From positions 92,249 through 156,248 of the forward strand of contig NZ_JASGBP010000003.1 of assembly GCF_030053345.1 (NCBI RefSeq): DNA of 64,000 bases, in the 5' to 3' direction. The DNA comes from Flavobacterium sedimenticola (GTDB taxonomy: Bacteria; Bacteroidota; Bacteroidia; Flavobacteriales; Flavobacteriaceae). Shown here one piece after another: positions 16,388 through 25,562 of the stretch. The position numbers and the translations under genes were made by a program. The notes under the pieces are model-generated. The model made no database searches. It had not been told where the DNA came from and saw only the letters and a list, made by a program, of their open reading frames with translations. Numbering within the stretch: the stretch's first letter is position 1; every line of letters begins with the position of its first letter.

Positions 16388-17557
16388 TTATTGCTTTAAT
16401 GCTTCCTGTACTGAGACTTTCCTTCCGTTTTTAAAGGCAATCACAAAAGCCGAACTGAACCCTTTGGCTTTCGCTTCTGCCAGCATTTTTTTGGCCTCTT
16501 CATAACTCGATGTTTCTCCGTACATGTATTTATACAAAGACCCTTCGGCGGACACCGAAATATTATTCAAACCATTAAAATTACTCGGCACCAAATCTAA
16601 TTTTCGGCTGCTGGCCGAAAGTTGCACTTTAAAAGAGGCGACTCCTGTGCTGATGGGCTCCGGTTTTGTTTCCGGTTTTTTACTCTCGGGCGTTTTCACG
16701 GTTGGTTTGTTCACCGCTTGTGAGTCAACCGCTTTTACCGGTTCCATTTTTTGAGACGGCTTTACATCATCGTCATCATCGCCGCTGAAAAACTCTTTTT
16801 TGTAACTCATAATCGCATTGGCGATCGCTTCGGCAATTTGCTGCTGTCCGGCTTCCGAGTCTAATTTAGCCCCTTCCTCAGGATTGGAAATAAATCCCAT
16901 CTCAATTAAAACTCGGGGCATGTAAGCCTTGTGCAAAACCATAAAAGGAGCTTGCTTCACACCGCGACTTTTGCTACCAACCTGGTCGATGAAATGATTT
17001 TGGATTTTCCCGGCCAAAGCAATACTATTCTCTAAATATTCCTCTTGCATGATGGTTAATCCGACTATACTCTCCGGTGATTTGGGATCATAGCCCTTAT
17101 ACTTTTGCTGGTAATCCTTTTCCATCGTAATTACTTCATTTTCCTTTTTGGCTGCTTCTAAGTTAGATGCGTTTTTGGACATACCCATCACATAGGTTTC
17201 CGAACCGCAGGCAGCCGAATTTTTGTTGGCATTACAATGAATGGATACAAAGATGTTAGCGTCGGCTCTGTTCGCAATATTAGCCCGCTCAATCAAATCA
17301 ATAAACGTATCGGTTTTGCGTGTGTAAATCACTTCAACACCCGATTTTTGCTCTAATATTTTACCCACTTTAAGCACAACAGCCAAAGCAATTTTCTTTT
17401 CAATATGCCCGTTGTATACGGCTCCGAAATCATGGTCGCCGTGGCCGGCATCGAGTGCCACCTTGAATTTTTGGCCCGATTGAGAAAAAGCCAAAGCAGA
17501 AAAAAACAATAATACTACACAGCTTACTCTCTTTACTGCATTCATTTGTTTAACCAT
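16388..17557 (-). CDS. N-acetylmuramoyl-L-alanine amidase with C-terminal SPOR-like domain (copy 1)
   Basis: The 389-residue secreted enzyme has a signal peptide and an Amidase_3 domain (about 30-255): the zinc motif DAGHGDHDFGA (His and nearby Glu), SIHCNAN and the catalytic VLIEMGFISNPEE. A low-complexity Lys/Pro/Glu linker follows (about 265-300). The last 90 residues resemble a SPOR-type domain (FKVQLSASSRK...AKGFSSAFVIAFKNG), which binds denuded septal glycans. It would cleave stem peptides during division. Starts at 17557 or 17545 (MNAVKRV) are both possible. The gene is 13 bp downstream of its paralogue at 17571. Confidence 0.9.
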   Translation of the reverse strand: MVKQMNAVKRVSCVVLLFFSALAFSQSGQKFKVALDAGHGDHDFGAVYNGHIEKKIALAVVLKVGKILEQKSGVEVIYTRKTDTFIDLIERANIANRADANIFVSIHCNANKNSAACGSETYVMGMSKNASNLEAAKKENEVITMEKDYQQKYKGYDPKSPESIVGLTIMQEEYLENSIALAGKIQNHFIDQVGSKSRGVKQAPFMVLHKAYMPRVLIEMGFISNPEEGAKLDSEAGQQQIAEAIANAIMSYKKEFFSGDDDDDVKPSQKMEPVKAVDSQAVNKPTVKTPESKKPETKPEPISTGVASFKVQLSASSRKLDLVPSNFNGLNNISVSAEGSLYKYMYGETSSYEEAKKMLAEAKAKGFSSAFVIAFKNGRKVSVQEALKQ

Positions 17558-17570
17558 TTTAATGTTTAAT

Positions 17571-18668
17571 TTATTTTAAAGCCGATGCTTTCCCTCCGCT
17601 GAAGCTTACTATAAATGCATCTGAGAACCCTTTGTCTTTAGCATCTTGATACATTTTTTTGACTTCATTCAAATCGGATGATTTGCCATAGAAGTATTTA
17701 TACAGATTGTTTTCAAAGATAAATGAAATGTTACTCAATCCCTTGAAATCCGTAGAATTTAAATTCCTTTTTCGGGAGGTGGCAAATAGCTGTACTTTAT
17801 ACACACCGTCTTTGTCATCGTTCATTATCACTTCCTCTTGGGCAGCCCCCGTTATCTCCGCAGCTTTTTTCGCCACTCTTGGTTCAGTTACCGCAGAACC
17901 GGCACTATCATCACTGTAGTATTCTCTTTTGTATTGAAGAATAGCGTCGGCTATTTGGCGCGCCATCTTGGTTTGCCCTTCGTCAGAATTTAAAAACTCT
18001 CCCTCTTCTTTGTTGGACAAAAAACCTAACTCGATAAGCACACCGGGCATCACAGCCGCATCCAGAACCCAAAGCGGCTGCTGCTTGATTCCTCGTGTTT
18101 TGCGGTTCAAATTGTGTGTGAAATTATCCTGAATGACGGAAGCCAAACCAATACTGTTTTCCAAATTGACTTCTTTTTTTATGGTAAGGCCAATGAGGGA
18201 TTCCGGCTTTTTAGGATCAAAACCTTGGTAGGTCTTTTTGTAATTGTCTTCCAATAAAATTACCGAGTTTTCACTTTTTGCCACTTCCAGATTCATATCG
18301 CTTCTCGACATCCCCATGACAAAAGTCTCGGTTCCGGCCGGGGTTTGATTCGTCACTGCATTACAATGAATGGAAACAAATAAATCGGCATTCAGTTTGT
18401 TGGCCACTTTCGGTCGGTTAACCAACTCAATAAACACATCCGATTTACGGGTATACACCACTTCCATGTCTTTTTCACGCTCTAAAAACTCTCCTACCTT
18501 GAGGGTGGTTTTTAAGGCAATTTCTTTTTCTACAAACCCGTGATAGGAATTCCCGGGATCTTTTCCACCGTGACCGGCATCTAAAACTACTACAAACCGA
18601 TTGGATTTAGGTTGGGCACTTAAATGCAAGACACTCAAAACCAAAAGTATTCGCAAAGTCATTTTCAT
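17571..18668 (-). CDS. N-acetylmuramoyl-L-alanine amidase with C-terminal SPOR-like domain (copy 2)
   Basis: Paralogue of the adjacent gene, about 365 residues. Amidase_3 motifs are conserved: DAGHGGKDPGN, SIHCNAV and VLIELGFLSNKEE. The C-terminus again ends in a SPOR-like module (YKVQLFATSRKRN...DKGFSDAFIVSFSGG). The ATG at 18668 gives a compact signal peptide (MKMTLRILLVLSVLHLSAQ); the upstream ATG at 18686 is the alternative. First gene of the leftward envelope cluster, divergent from lptD. The tandem pair indicates a duplication with conserved catalytic residues in both copies. Confidence 0.9.
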   Translation of the reverse strand: MKMTLRILLVLSVLHLSAQPKSNRFVVVLDAGHGGKDPGNSYHGFVEKEIALKTTLKVGEFLEREKDMEVVYTRKSDVFIELVNRPKVANKLNADLFVSIHCNAVTNQTPAGTETFVMGMSRSDMNLEVAKSENSVILLEDNYKKTYQGFDPKKPESLIGLTIKKEVNLENSIGLASVIQDNFTHNLNRKTRGIKQQPLWVLDAAVMPGVLIELGFLSNKEEGEFLNSDEGQTKMARQIADAILQYKREYYSDDSAGSAVTEPRVAKKAAEITGAAQEEVIMNDDKDGVYKVQLFATSRKRNLNSTDFKGLSNISFIFENNLYKYFYGKSSDLNEVKKMYQDAKDKGFSDAFIVSFSGGKASALK

Positions 18669-18760
18669 ATACGTGGTAAATCCCATGAAATCAAAAAGTT
18701 AATTTTAATTAAAACCGAAAGGTTATAAAACCAATATTTCCTTATTTTTGACCCAAAATA

Positions 18761-21490
18761 TTGTTTAAGTTTGTCCCGTCAAAAATCAAGCCATATTTCT
18801 ACAAAAATAGCACTAAACCTTTGCAAAGAAAGTTAATTTATATCGTTTTTTTAACAATTTTCCTAACATCGGGAAGTGTCAAAATATATTCACAAGAGTT
18901 GCCCAACAACGGCACCTCATTTCCTCCGAAAAAAGAAACATCAACCACTGAAATCAACGCCAACGACTTGGTTAAAGTGGTCGATTCTTCTCAAGGTGAT
19001 ACCGCTACAACTAAAAAACCTCTCTTGGAAGGAAAGATTAAACGCAAAGCGGTAGATTTCGAAAAGCTAGATCAAAAGAAAAAAATCATCACCCTTTACA
19101 ACAAGGCCGAAGTCTACTATCAGGATATGGAACTGAAGTCGGGTATTATTGTGATTGATTACGAAAAGAACGAAGTATACGCCGGACGCATCAAAGACTC
19201 TACCGGAAAATATACCCAACTGCCTGTTTTTAAACAAGGAAACAATGTGGTAGAACCCGACTCGATTCGATTTAACTTAAAAACCAAAAAAGCGTTAGTT
19301 TGGAATTCGAGAACCGAACAAGGGGAATTTCGGGTAAAAGCCGAAATTACCAAAAAGGAAAACGACTCCGTGTACTTTATGAAAAAAGCACGCTTTACCA
19401 CTTCTACCGATGTGGATAACCCCGAATACTATTTTGTGGCCGATAAAGTAAAATTTGTACCCGGAAAAAAAGTAGTGGTTGGCTTTACCAATATGGTGAT
19501 TGCCGATGTTCCCACGCCTTTGGCCCTACCCTTTGCCTTTTTCCCAATGACCGAAAAGGCCCGATCGGGGCTTATCATTCCGTCCTATAACGATAGTAAT
19601 ACCCGCGGGTTTTCGTTGCAAAACGGAGGATACTACTTTGCGCTAAGCGATCATTACGATTTGGCGGTTTTGGGCGATTATTTTACCAATGGTAGTTATG
19701 CGTTGCGTTTTGAGTCGTCGTATGCCAAACGCTATAAATTCTCAGGAAATTTTAATGTGCGCTTTGAAAATATTATTCAGAGTGAAAGAGGGTATCCCGA
19801 CTATTCCCGTGCCAATAATTACAACATTCAGTGGACACATACCAAAGACGGCAAATCCAATCCCAACTCCCGTTTCTCGGCTTCCGTAAACTTAGGAAGC
19901 AGTAAATTCTTCCGTCAGTCCTTAAATCAGGTCAATATCGGTTCAACGCTGAACAACTCTTTTAATTCAACCATTTCTTATTCCAAAACATTCAATTCGG
20001 TACCGCAAGTCAATCTGACGTTGGCTGCCACACATACCCAAAACACCAATACCGAGCAGATTAACATGACCTTGCCTACCCTACAATTGAGTGTGGACCG
20101 AATATTCCCGTTTGCACCCAAAGACGGCATCAAAAAAGGATTCTTTAAAAACATCAATTTACAATACAATTTGAGGGGTGAAAATCGAATTGCCACCTAC
20201 GATTCCTTGTTCTTTAAACCCCAAATGTTTCGCGATGCCAAAGTCGGTTTTCAACACAGTGTCCCGTTGAGCACCAACTTTAAAATTTTCAAATACTTCA
20301 GTGCTTCAACCGCTGTTAATTACAACGAAGTGTGGTATCTTAAGACTATTAAAAGAACGTATGACCCAACAGCCAACCAAGTGGTTGATACTGATGTGCA
20401 AGGTTTTGATGCCTTCCGAACCTATTCCTTTTCTGCCGGTTTAGGAACAACAGTGTACGGAACGTTTAATTTCGGAGAGAATAAGAAAATAAAGGCTATA
20501 CGACACGTGATGCGTCCTAACATCACCTACAGTTACACGCCTAGTTTTGAAAAATATTACGACACCTATGACCCCGACGGTAGCGGCACTATGCTTAAAG
20601 AATACAGCCGATTCGAAGGCGGTATTTTTGGGGCACCCGGAAAAAACATGTCCAACAACATTGGTTTTAACCTCAGCAATACCTTTGAAGCCAAAGTAAC
20701 CGACAAAGATTCTACCAAATTGGAGCCTAAAAAAGTAATGTTGTTAAACAACTTAAACTTTTCTACCAGTTACGACATTACGGCCGACTCCTTACGCTGG
20801 TCGCCTTTGCGCGTGAGCGGCGGAACACAGATTTTCAAACAGAAAATGAATATCAACTTTGCGGCGACTTTAGATCCGTATGCCATTAACAATTCGGGGC
20901 AACGCATCGATACCTGGAATATTGACAACGGCGGAAGTTTGTTCCGAATGACCAGTGCCAACATGACCTTAAACTACACGTTTTCGAGCAAAGACACGGA
21001 AGGCAAGGAAAAGAAAAACACCCAAGGAGAACGCAACGGTGGACGCGAGGATGATTTATTCGGGACCAATACCGATTTGAGTGACCGCCGACAAAGTCAA
21101 TTTGCCGAAGACGATGAAGGAAAAGAAAATGCAGTGTCGGAATTTTTTAAATACAACTTACCGTTCGACTTAACCTTAGCCTACTCGCTAACCTATTCCA
21201 ATAACAGACGGGAACAAGAAATCGTCGGTAATTCGGTGATGATTTCAATGAACACCGACATTACCCCTAAATGGAAAATTGGCGTTTCTACCGGTTACGA
21301 CTTTGTTCAAAAAGGGGTTACCTTTACCCAACTGCGTTTTGAACGGGATTTGTTAAGTTGGCGCATGGATTTTAACTGGGTTCCGTTTGGCGACAATGCC
21401 TATTGGGGCTTTTTTATCGGTATCAAATCGGGCGTGTTGAGCGACATCAAGTGGGACAAACGTTCGCTTCCGGATAGAACATTAAGATAA
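18761..21490 (+). CDS. lptD: LptD-like outer-membrane LPS assembly protein
   Basis: The large protein (up to 909 residues) has a signal peptide-like N-terminus, then an OstA/LptD jelly-roll segment (about 85-240, including KAEVYYQDMELKSG and PLALPFAFFPMTEKARSG) and a long C-terminal beta-barrel (about 260-900). LptD inserts lipopolysaccharide into the outer leaflet. No ATG exists near the start: TTG at 18761 opens the frame, and TTG at 18821 would give a shorter signal peptide beginning LQRKLIYIVFLTIFLTSG. I cannot decide between them. A possible -7 element, TATTTTTG, lies at 18743-18750. It is divergent from the amidases. Confidence 0.88.
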   Translation: MFKFVPSKIKPYFYKNSTKPLQRKLIYIVFLTIFLTSGSVKIYSQELPNNGTSFPPKKETSTTEINANDLVKVVDSSQGDTATTKKPLLEGKIKRKAVDFEKLDQKKKIITLYNKAEVYYQDMELKSGIIVIDYEKNEVYAGRIKDSTGKYTQLPVFKQGNNVVEPDSIRFNLKTKKALVWNSRTEQGEFRVKAEITKKENDSVYFMKKARFTTSTDVDNPEYYFVADKVKFVPGKKVVVGFTNMVIADVPTPLALPFAFFPMTEKARSGLIIPSYNDSNTRGFSLQNGGYYFALSDHYDLAVLGDYFTNGSYALRFESSYAKRYKFSGNFNVRFENIIQSERGYPDYSRANNYNIQWTHTKDGKSNPNSRFSASVNLGSSKFFRQSLNQVNIGSTLNNSFNSTISYSKTFNSVPQVNLTLAATHTQNTNTEQINMTLPTLQLSVDRIFPFAPKDGIKKGFFKNINLQYNLRGENRIATYDSLFFKPQMFRDAKVGFQHSVPLSTNFKIFKYFSASTAVNYNEVWYLKTIKRTYDPTANQVVDTDVQGFDAFRTYSFSAGLGTTVYGTFNFGENKKIKAIRHVMRPNITYSYTPSFEKYYDTYDPDGSGTMLKEYSRFEGGIFGAPGKNMSNNIGFNLSNTFEAKVTDKDSTKLEPKKVMLLNNLNFSTSYDITADSLRWSPLRVSGGTQIFKQKMNINFAATLDPYAINNSGQRIDTWNIDNGGSLFRMTSANMTLNYTFSSKDTEGKEKKNTQGERNGGREDDLFGTNTDLSDRRQSQFAEDDEGKENAVSEFFKYNLPFDLTLAYSLTYSNNRREQEIVGNSVMISMNTDITPKWKIGVSTGYDFVQKGVTFTQLRFERDLLSWRMDFNWVPFGDNAYWGFFIGIKSGVLSDIKWDKRSLPDRTLR

Positions 21491-21574
21491 AAAGGTGACG
21501 AATGGCGCGTTCAAGGTCTAACCTCGGGCAACCCGTAACCGATAATCCGACTACATAACTAACATACTAAAATC

Positions 21575-21955
21575 ATGAAAAAAATAATTTTTACAGAAAA
21601 TGCACCGGCTCCTATCGGTCCCTACAACCAAGCGGTTTTGGTAGGCAACACCTTGTACACCTCCGGACAAATTGCTTTGGATCCCAAAACGATGGCATTG
21701 GTTTTAGACGATATTGAAACCGAAACCCAACAAGTGATGGAAAATATGAAGGCGGTTTTAGCGGCGGCCGATATGACTTTTGAAAACGTCGTAAAAACGA
21801 CTATTTTTATTATGAACATGGGCGATTTTGCCCGAATCAATGCGGTATATGGCAGCTATTTCGACGAAGCAAGCGCTCCCGCCAGAGAAACGGTTCAAGT
21901 GGCTTGTTTGCCTAAAAATGTAAACGTCGAAATTTCGATGATTGCCGTAAAATAA
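21575..21955 (+). CDS. ridA: RidA family enamine/imine deaminase
   Basis: A 126-residue cytosolic protein of the YjgF/YER057c/UK114 family, which hydrolyses reactive 2-iminoacids released by PLP enzymes to 2-ketoacids and ammonia. It shows the family's N-terminal APAPIGPYNQA, the SGQIALDP strand, and the C-terminal SAPARETVQVACLPKNVNVE with the catalytic Arg. Length is normal. It follows lptD by 84 bp, with no obvious terminator between, so co-transcription is possible but not required. Confidence 0.95.
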   Translation: MKKIIFTENAPAPIGPYNQAVLVGNTLYTSGQIALDPKTMALVLDDIETETQQVMENMKAVLAAADMTFENVVKTTIFIMNMGDFARINAVYGSYFDEASAPARETVQVACLPKNVNVEISMIAVK

Positions 21956-21956
21956 T

Positions 21957-22023
21957 CAGGGCGTGCCCCTTTGGGTCGCGCTTTCCGCGGTGCATGGCAC
22001 CCGGCTGCAATCGCTCACGCAAG
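21957..22023. repeat. GC-rich intergenic element, probable dispersed repeat
   Basis: This 67-bp stretch is much richer in G and C than the surroundings. It begins CAGGGCGTGCCCC, contains the hairpin GGTGC-ATG-GCACC (21989-22001) and ends ATCGCTCACGCA. I recognise the style (a GGGCGTGCCCC-type head and a CTCACGCA tail) from repeated intergenic elements in flavobacterial genomes. Only one copy is seen here, so repeat status is from memory and not shown by this window. Confidence 0.45.
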
Positions 22024-22029
22024 AGTCGA

Positions 22030-22404
22030 TTATACTACCTCATCCAGCCCTAACAACAACAGTTGCGCCGTGGCCTCATTGGTCGCCAAAGGCACGTTGT
22101 GTACATCGCAAATCCGAATCAGCATGTTGATATCCGGTTCGTGCGGATGGCTCGAATTCGGATCTTTAAAAAACAACACCATCTTGGTTTTGCCTTCCGC
22201 CACGCGTGCCGCAATTTGAGCATCGCCACCTAAAGGTCCGGATAACATTTTCTTGACTTTAATCCCCACGGCTTCCACTTTACCGCCGGTAGTTCCGGTG
22301 GCAATGAGCTTGATGTTTTCTTTCTCGAGTATATGCTTGTTCTTGTTGATAAACTGCACCATATCGGCTTTTTTGCCGTCGTGCGCTATAATGGCAATTT
22401 CCAT
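22030..22404 (-). CDS. mgsA: Methylglyoxal synthase
   Basis: This 124-residue enzyme converts dihydroxyacetone phosphate to methylglyoxal and phosphate, a bypass of lower glycolysis under phosphate limitation. It shows the phosphate-binding TGTTGG motif near residue 38, the SGPLGGDAQI loop (about 55-64) with its catalytic Asp, and the PHEPDI segment. The length is slightly short of E. coli MgsA (152) but typical of this lineage. A terminator precedes it (22421-22447), so it likely has its own promoter even though it lies downstream of gapA and the sugar kinase. Confidence 0.93.
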   Translation of the reverse strand: MEIAIIAHDGKKADMVQFINKNKHILEKENIKLIATGTTGGKVEAVGIKVKKMLSGPLGGDAQIAARVAEGKTKMVLFFKDPNSSHPHEPDINMLIRICDVHNVPLATNEATAQLLLLGLDEVV

Positions 22405-22420
22405 AGATAGATTTTCAGTA

Positions 22421-22447
22421 AAAATAAAAAATCCCGACGAATCGGGA
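22421..22447 (-). terminator. Terminator after the GlcNAc kinase-like gene
   Basis: TCCCGA-CGAA-TCGGGA (22432-22447) is followed on the minus strand by a T-rich tract (22431-22421). It separates the kinase gene from mgsA. Confidence 0.7.
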
Positions 22448-22458
22448 CTTTAAAAAGA

Positions 22459-23310
22459 TTATTTATTCAAAATGTGATACGCAATCAAACCGTCAATCGG
22501 GCGACGCAACACATTGCCTAATTGGATGCCGTAACTGTTGAGTACTTCTTCCAATTCGTCTTTCAAATAAAAAGCAATCGAGCCTACAAAATGTACCGGT
22601 ACTTTGGTACAATTTTCAAATTGCATAATGTAGTTTTCAACAAAGTCAACCATTTCGGCTTTGATGTACTTTTGACAAAACTCAGTGTCTTTGTGTTTAA
22701 TTAAAAACTTGGCAAAAGTGGCCAAATACGCATTCGGATTCGGTTCTTTGTATAAGTTGGCTTTAATGTAATCGGGATCAACGTTGTATTCTTCTTCAAA
22801 TTCTTTAGCCAAATCGGCCGGCATTTTTCCAAAATAATACCCGCGAATCAAATGGCGTCCAAAGCGATTTCCGGAACAATCATCCATAGCGATATAACCT
22901 AACGATTGTACTTTTTGATGCAACACTTTACCGTCGAAATAACTACAATTAGAACCCGTCCCTAAAATGCAAACAATGGCTTCTTCATCTTTGGGTGTGG
23001 TAGCGTAAACGGCGGCGTACGTGTCTTCGTGCACCGAAACGACCGCATTGGTAAAGTACTTTTGGAATACTTGAGTCAAAAAGTTTTTCATGCGATCCGT
23101 GCCGCAACCGGCGCCGTAAAAGAAAAGATGGGTGGCTTTCTCTTTATTGTGTTCAATATCGAATTTATCATCTAAACGATGAATGATTTCTTTTTCGTCC
23201 AGTACTTCCGGGTTGAGTCCTAAAGATTGCGTGGTAAAAAGCACTTTTCCGTTATCATCAATGGCAATCCAATCGGCTTTGGTAGAACCGCTGTCAACGA
23301 GTAATTTCAT
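22459..23310 (-). CDS. BadF/BadG-type N-acetylglucosamine kinase-like protein
   Basis: A 283-residue ASKHA-fold protein. It begins with the phosphate-1 loop MKLLVDSGSTKADW, has a phosphate-2 type segment, CILGTGSNCSYFDG (about 106-119), and a late segment, VHFVGSIAFYL (about 247-257), consistent with the adenosine loop. The family phosphorylates N-acetylglucosamine or related sugars. It is flanked by terminators on both sides and lies in a glycolysis-related neighbourhood (pfkA, gapA, mgsA), which supports a role in sugar phosphate entry. The exact sugar is not determined. Confidence 0.8.
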   Translation of the reverse strand: MKLLVDSGSTKADWIAIDDNGKVLFTTQSLGLNPEVLDEKEIIHRLDDKFDIEHNKEKATHLFFYGAGCGTDRMKNFLTQVFQKYFTNAVVSVHEDTYAAVYATTPKDEEAIVCILGTGSNCSYFDGKVLHQKVQSLGYIAMDDCSGNRFGRHLIRGYYFGKMPADLAKEFEEEYNVDPDYIKANLYKEPNPNAYLATFAKFLIKHKDTEFCQKYIKAEMVDFVENYIMQFENCTKVPVHFVGSIAFYLKDELEEVLNSYGIQLGNVLRRPIDGLIAYHILNK

Positions 23311-23330
23311 TTTTGGTTTGGTTTAGTTTG

Positions 23331-23373
23331 TAAAAAAATAAAATCCCGTCCACAAGAATGCAGACGGGATTTT
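23331..23373 (-). terminator. Terminator after gapA
   Basis: AAAATCCCGTC (23340-23350) pairs with GACGGGATTTT (23363-23373) around a 12-nt loop. On the minus strand it is followed by a T-run (to 23331). The repeat lies 7 bp past the gapA stop. Confidence 0.85.
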
Positions 23374-23380
23374 AAAGCTG

Positions 23381-24430
<1,050 letters not shown>

Positions 24431-24433
24431 TCA

Positions 24434-25420
24434 TTATGTGGTCATGATATCGGACACTCTGAGTAATTCTTTGTCTATTTCCGAATGACCTTTGATGGCT
24501 TGCTCTAACGGAGTTAAAGCGACTTTATCGGCTAGCAATCCGACCATGAAATTGGTTTTACCTTCTAACAGCGATTCTACAGCTTTTACCCCCAAACGAG
24601 ACGCCAAAACCCTGTCAAAACAAGAAGGCGCGCCACCGCGTTGCATGTGACCTAAAACCGAAACTCTTACATCGTATTCAGGTAAGTTAGCTTCGACGTA
24701 ATCTTTGAGTTCGAATACGTTTTTACCGATTTTATCGCCTTCAGCAATTACGACTATACTCGATGATTTTCCGGATGCTTTACTTTTCTTTAAAGAATCC
24801 AACAAACGTTCCAGACCTAAATCTTCTTCGGGTATTAAGATTTCTTCGGCTCCGGCACCGATTCCGGCATTTAAAGCAATATGACCGGCATCGCGCCCCA
24901 TAACCTCTACAAAGAAGAGGCGGTTGTGCGAACTCGCCGTATCGCGAATTTTATCGATTACTTCCACCACCGTATTTAAAGCCGTGTCGTAACCCAAGGT
25001 ATGACTGGTTCCGAAAATATCGTTGTCTATAGTTCCCGGAATGCCCATCACCGGAAAACCGAATTCGTTGTTAAATACTTCCGCACCGGTAAAAGAACCG
25101 TCACCACCGATAACCACCAAAGCATCGACGCCGGCACTTTTTAAGTTTTGATACGCTTTTTGACGACCTTCCGGTGTCATAAATTCTTTAGAACGCGCCG
25201 ATTTTAAAATAGTTCCGCCTTTGTTTACGATGTTGTTTACGCTACGCGGCCCCATTTCTTTAAAATCGCCCTCAATCATGCCTTGATAGCCTCGGTAAAT
25301 CCCGATACATTCGACATTATGGTAGGCACACGTTCTGACTACAGAACGAATGGCGGCATTCATTCCGGGTGAATCACCCCCGGAAGTTAAGACACCAATC
25401 TTTTTTATGTTTTTAGACAT
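24434..25420 (-). CDS. pfkA: ATP-dependent 6-phosphofructokinase
   Basis: Phosphorylates fructose-6-phosphate to fructose-1,6-bisphosphate, the committed step of glycolysis. The start is the ATG at 25420, giving MSKNIKKIGVLTSGGDSPGMN and 328 residues; an upstream in-frame start adds ten residues not seen in the family. The ATP loop GGDSPG, GGDGSFTGA (about 103-111) and the catalytic PGTIDNDIFGT (about 125-135) are present. In GGDGS a Gly precedes the Asp, as in ATP-dependent rather than PPi-dependent enzymes. It is paired with gapA. Confidence 0.95.
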   Translation of the reverse strand: MSKNIKKIGVLTSGGDSPGMNAAIRSVVRTCAYHNVECIGIYRGYQGMIEGDFKEMGPRSVNNIVNKGGTILKSARSKEFMTPEGRQKAYQNLKSAGVDALVVIGGDGSFTGAEVFNNEFGFPVMGIPGTIDNDIFGTSHTLGYDTALNTVVEVIDKIRDTASSHNRLFFVEVMGRDAGHIALNAGIGAGAEEILIPEEDLGLERLLDSLKKSKASGKSSSIVVIAEGDKIGKNVFELKDYVEANLPEYDVRVSVLGHMQRGGAPSCFDRVLASRLGVKAVESLLEGKTNFMVGLLADKVALTPLEQAIKGHSEIDKELLRVSDIMTT

Positions 25421-25562
25421 ATTTTTGAGATTAAAATGTAAAATTAGCAAAGATGAAGTAGTTTTTTACTCGTATCGTCAACATATTGACTTTGAGAATA
25501 AAATTCAATCGTTTTCGTTGATAAGTTTTTAAGTATGACAGCAGCCGAGTGTCATGAAACGA

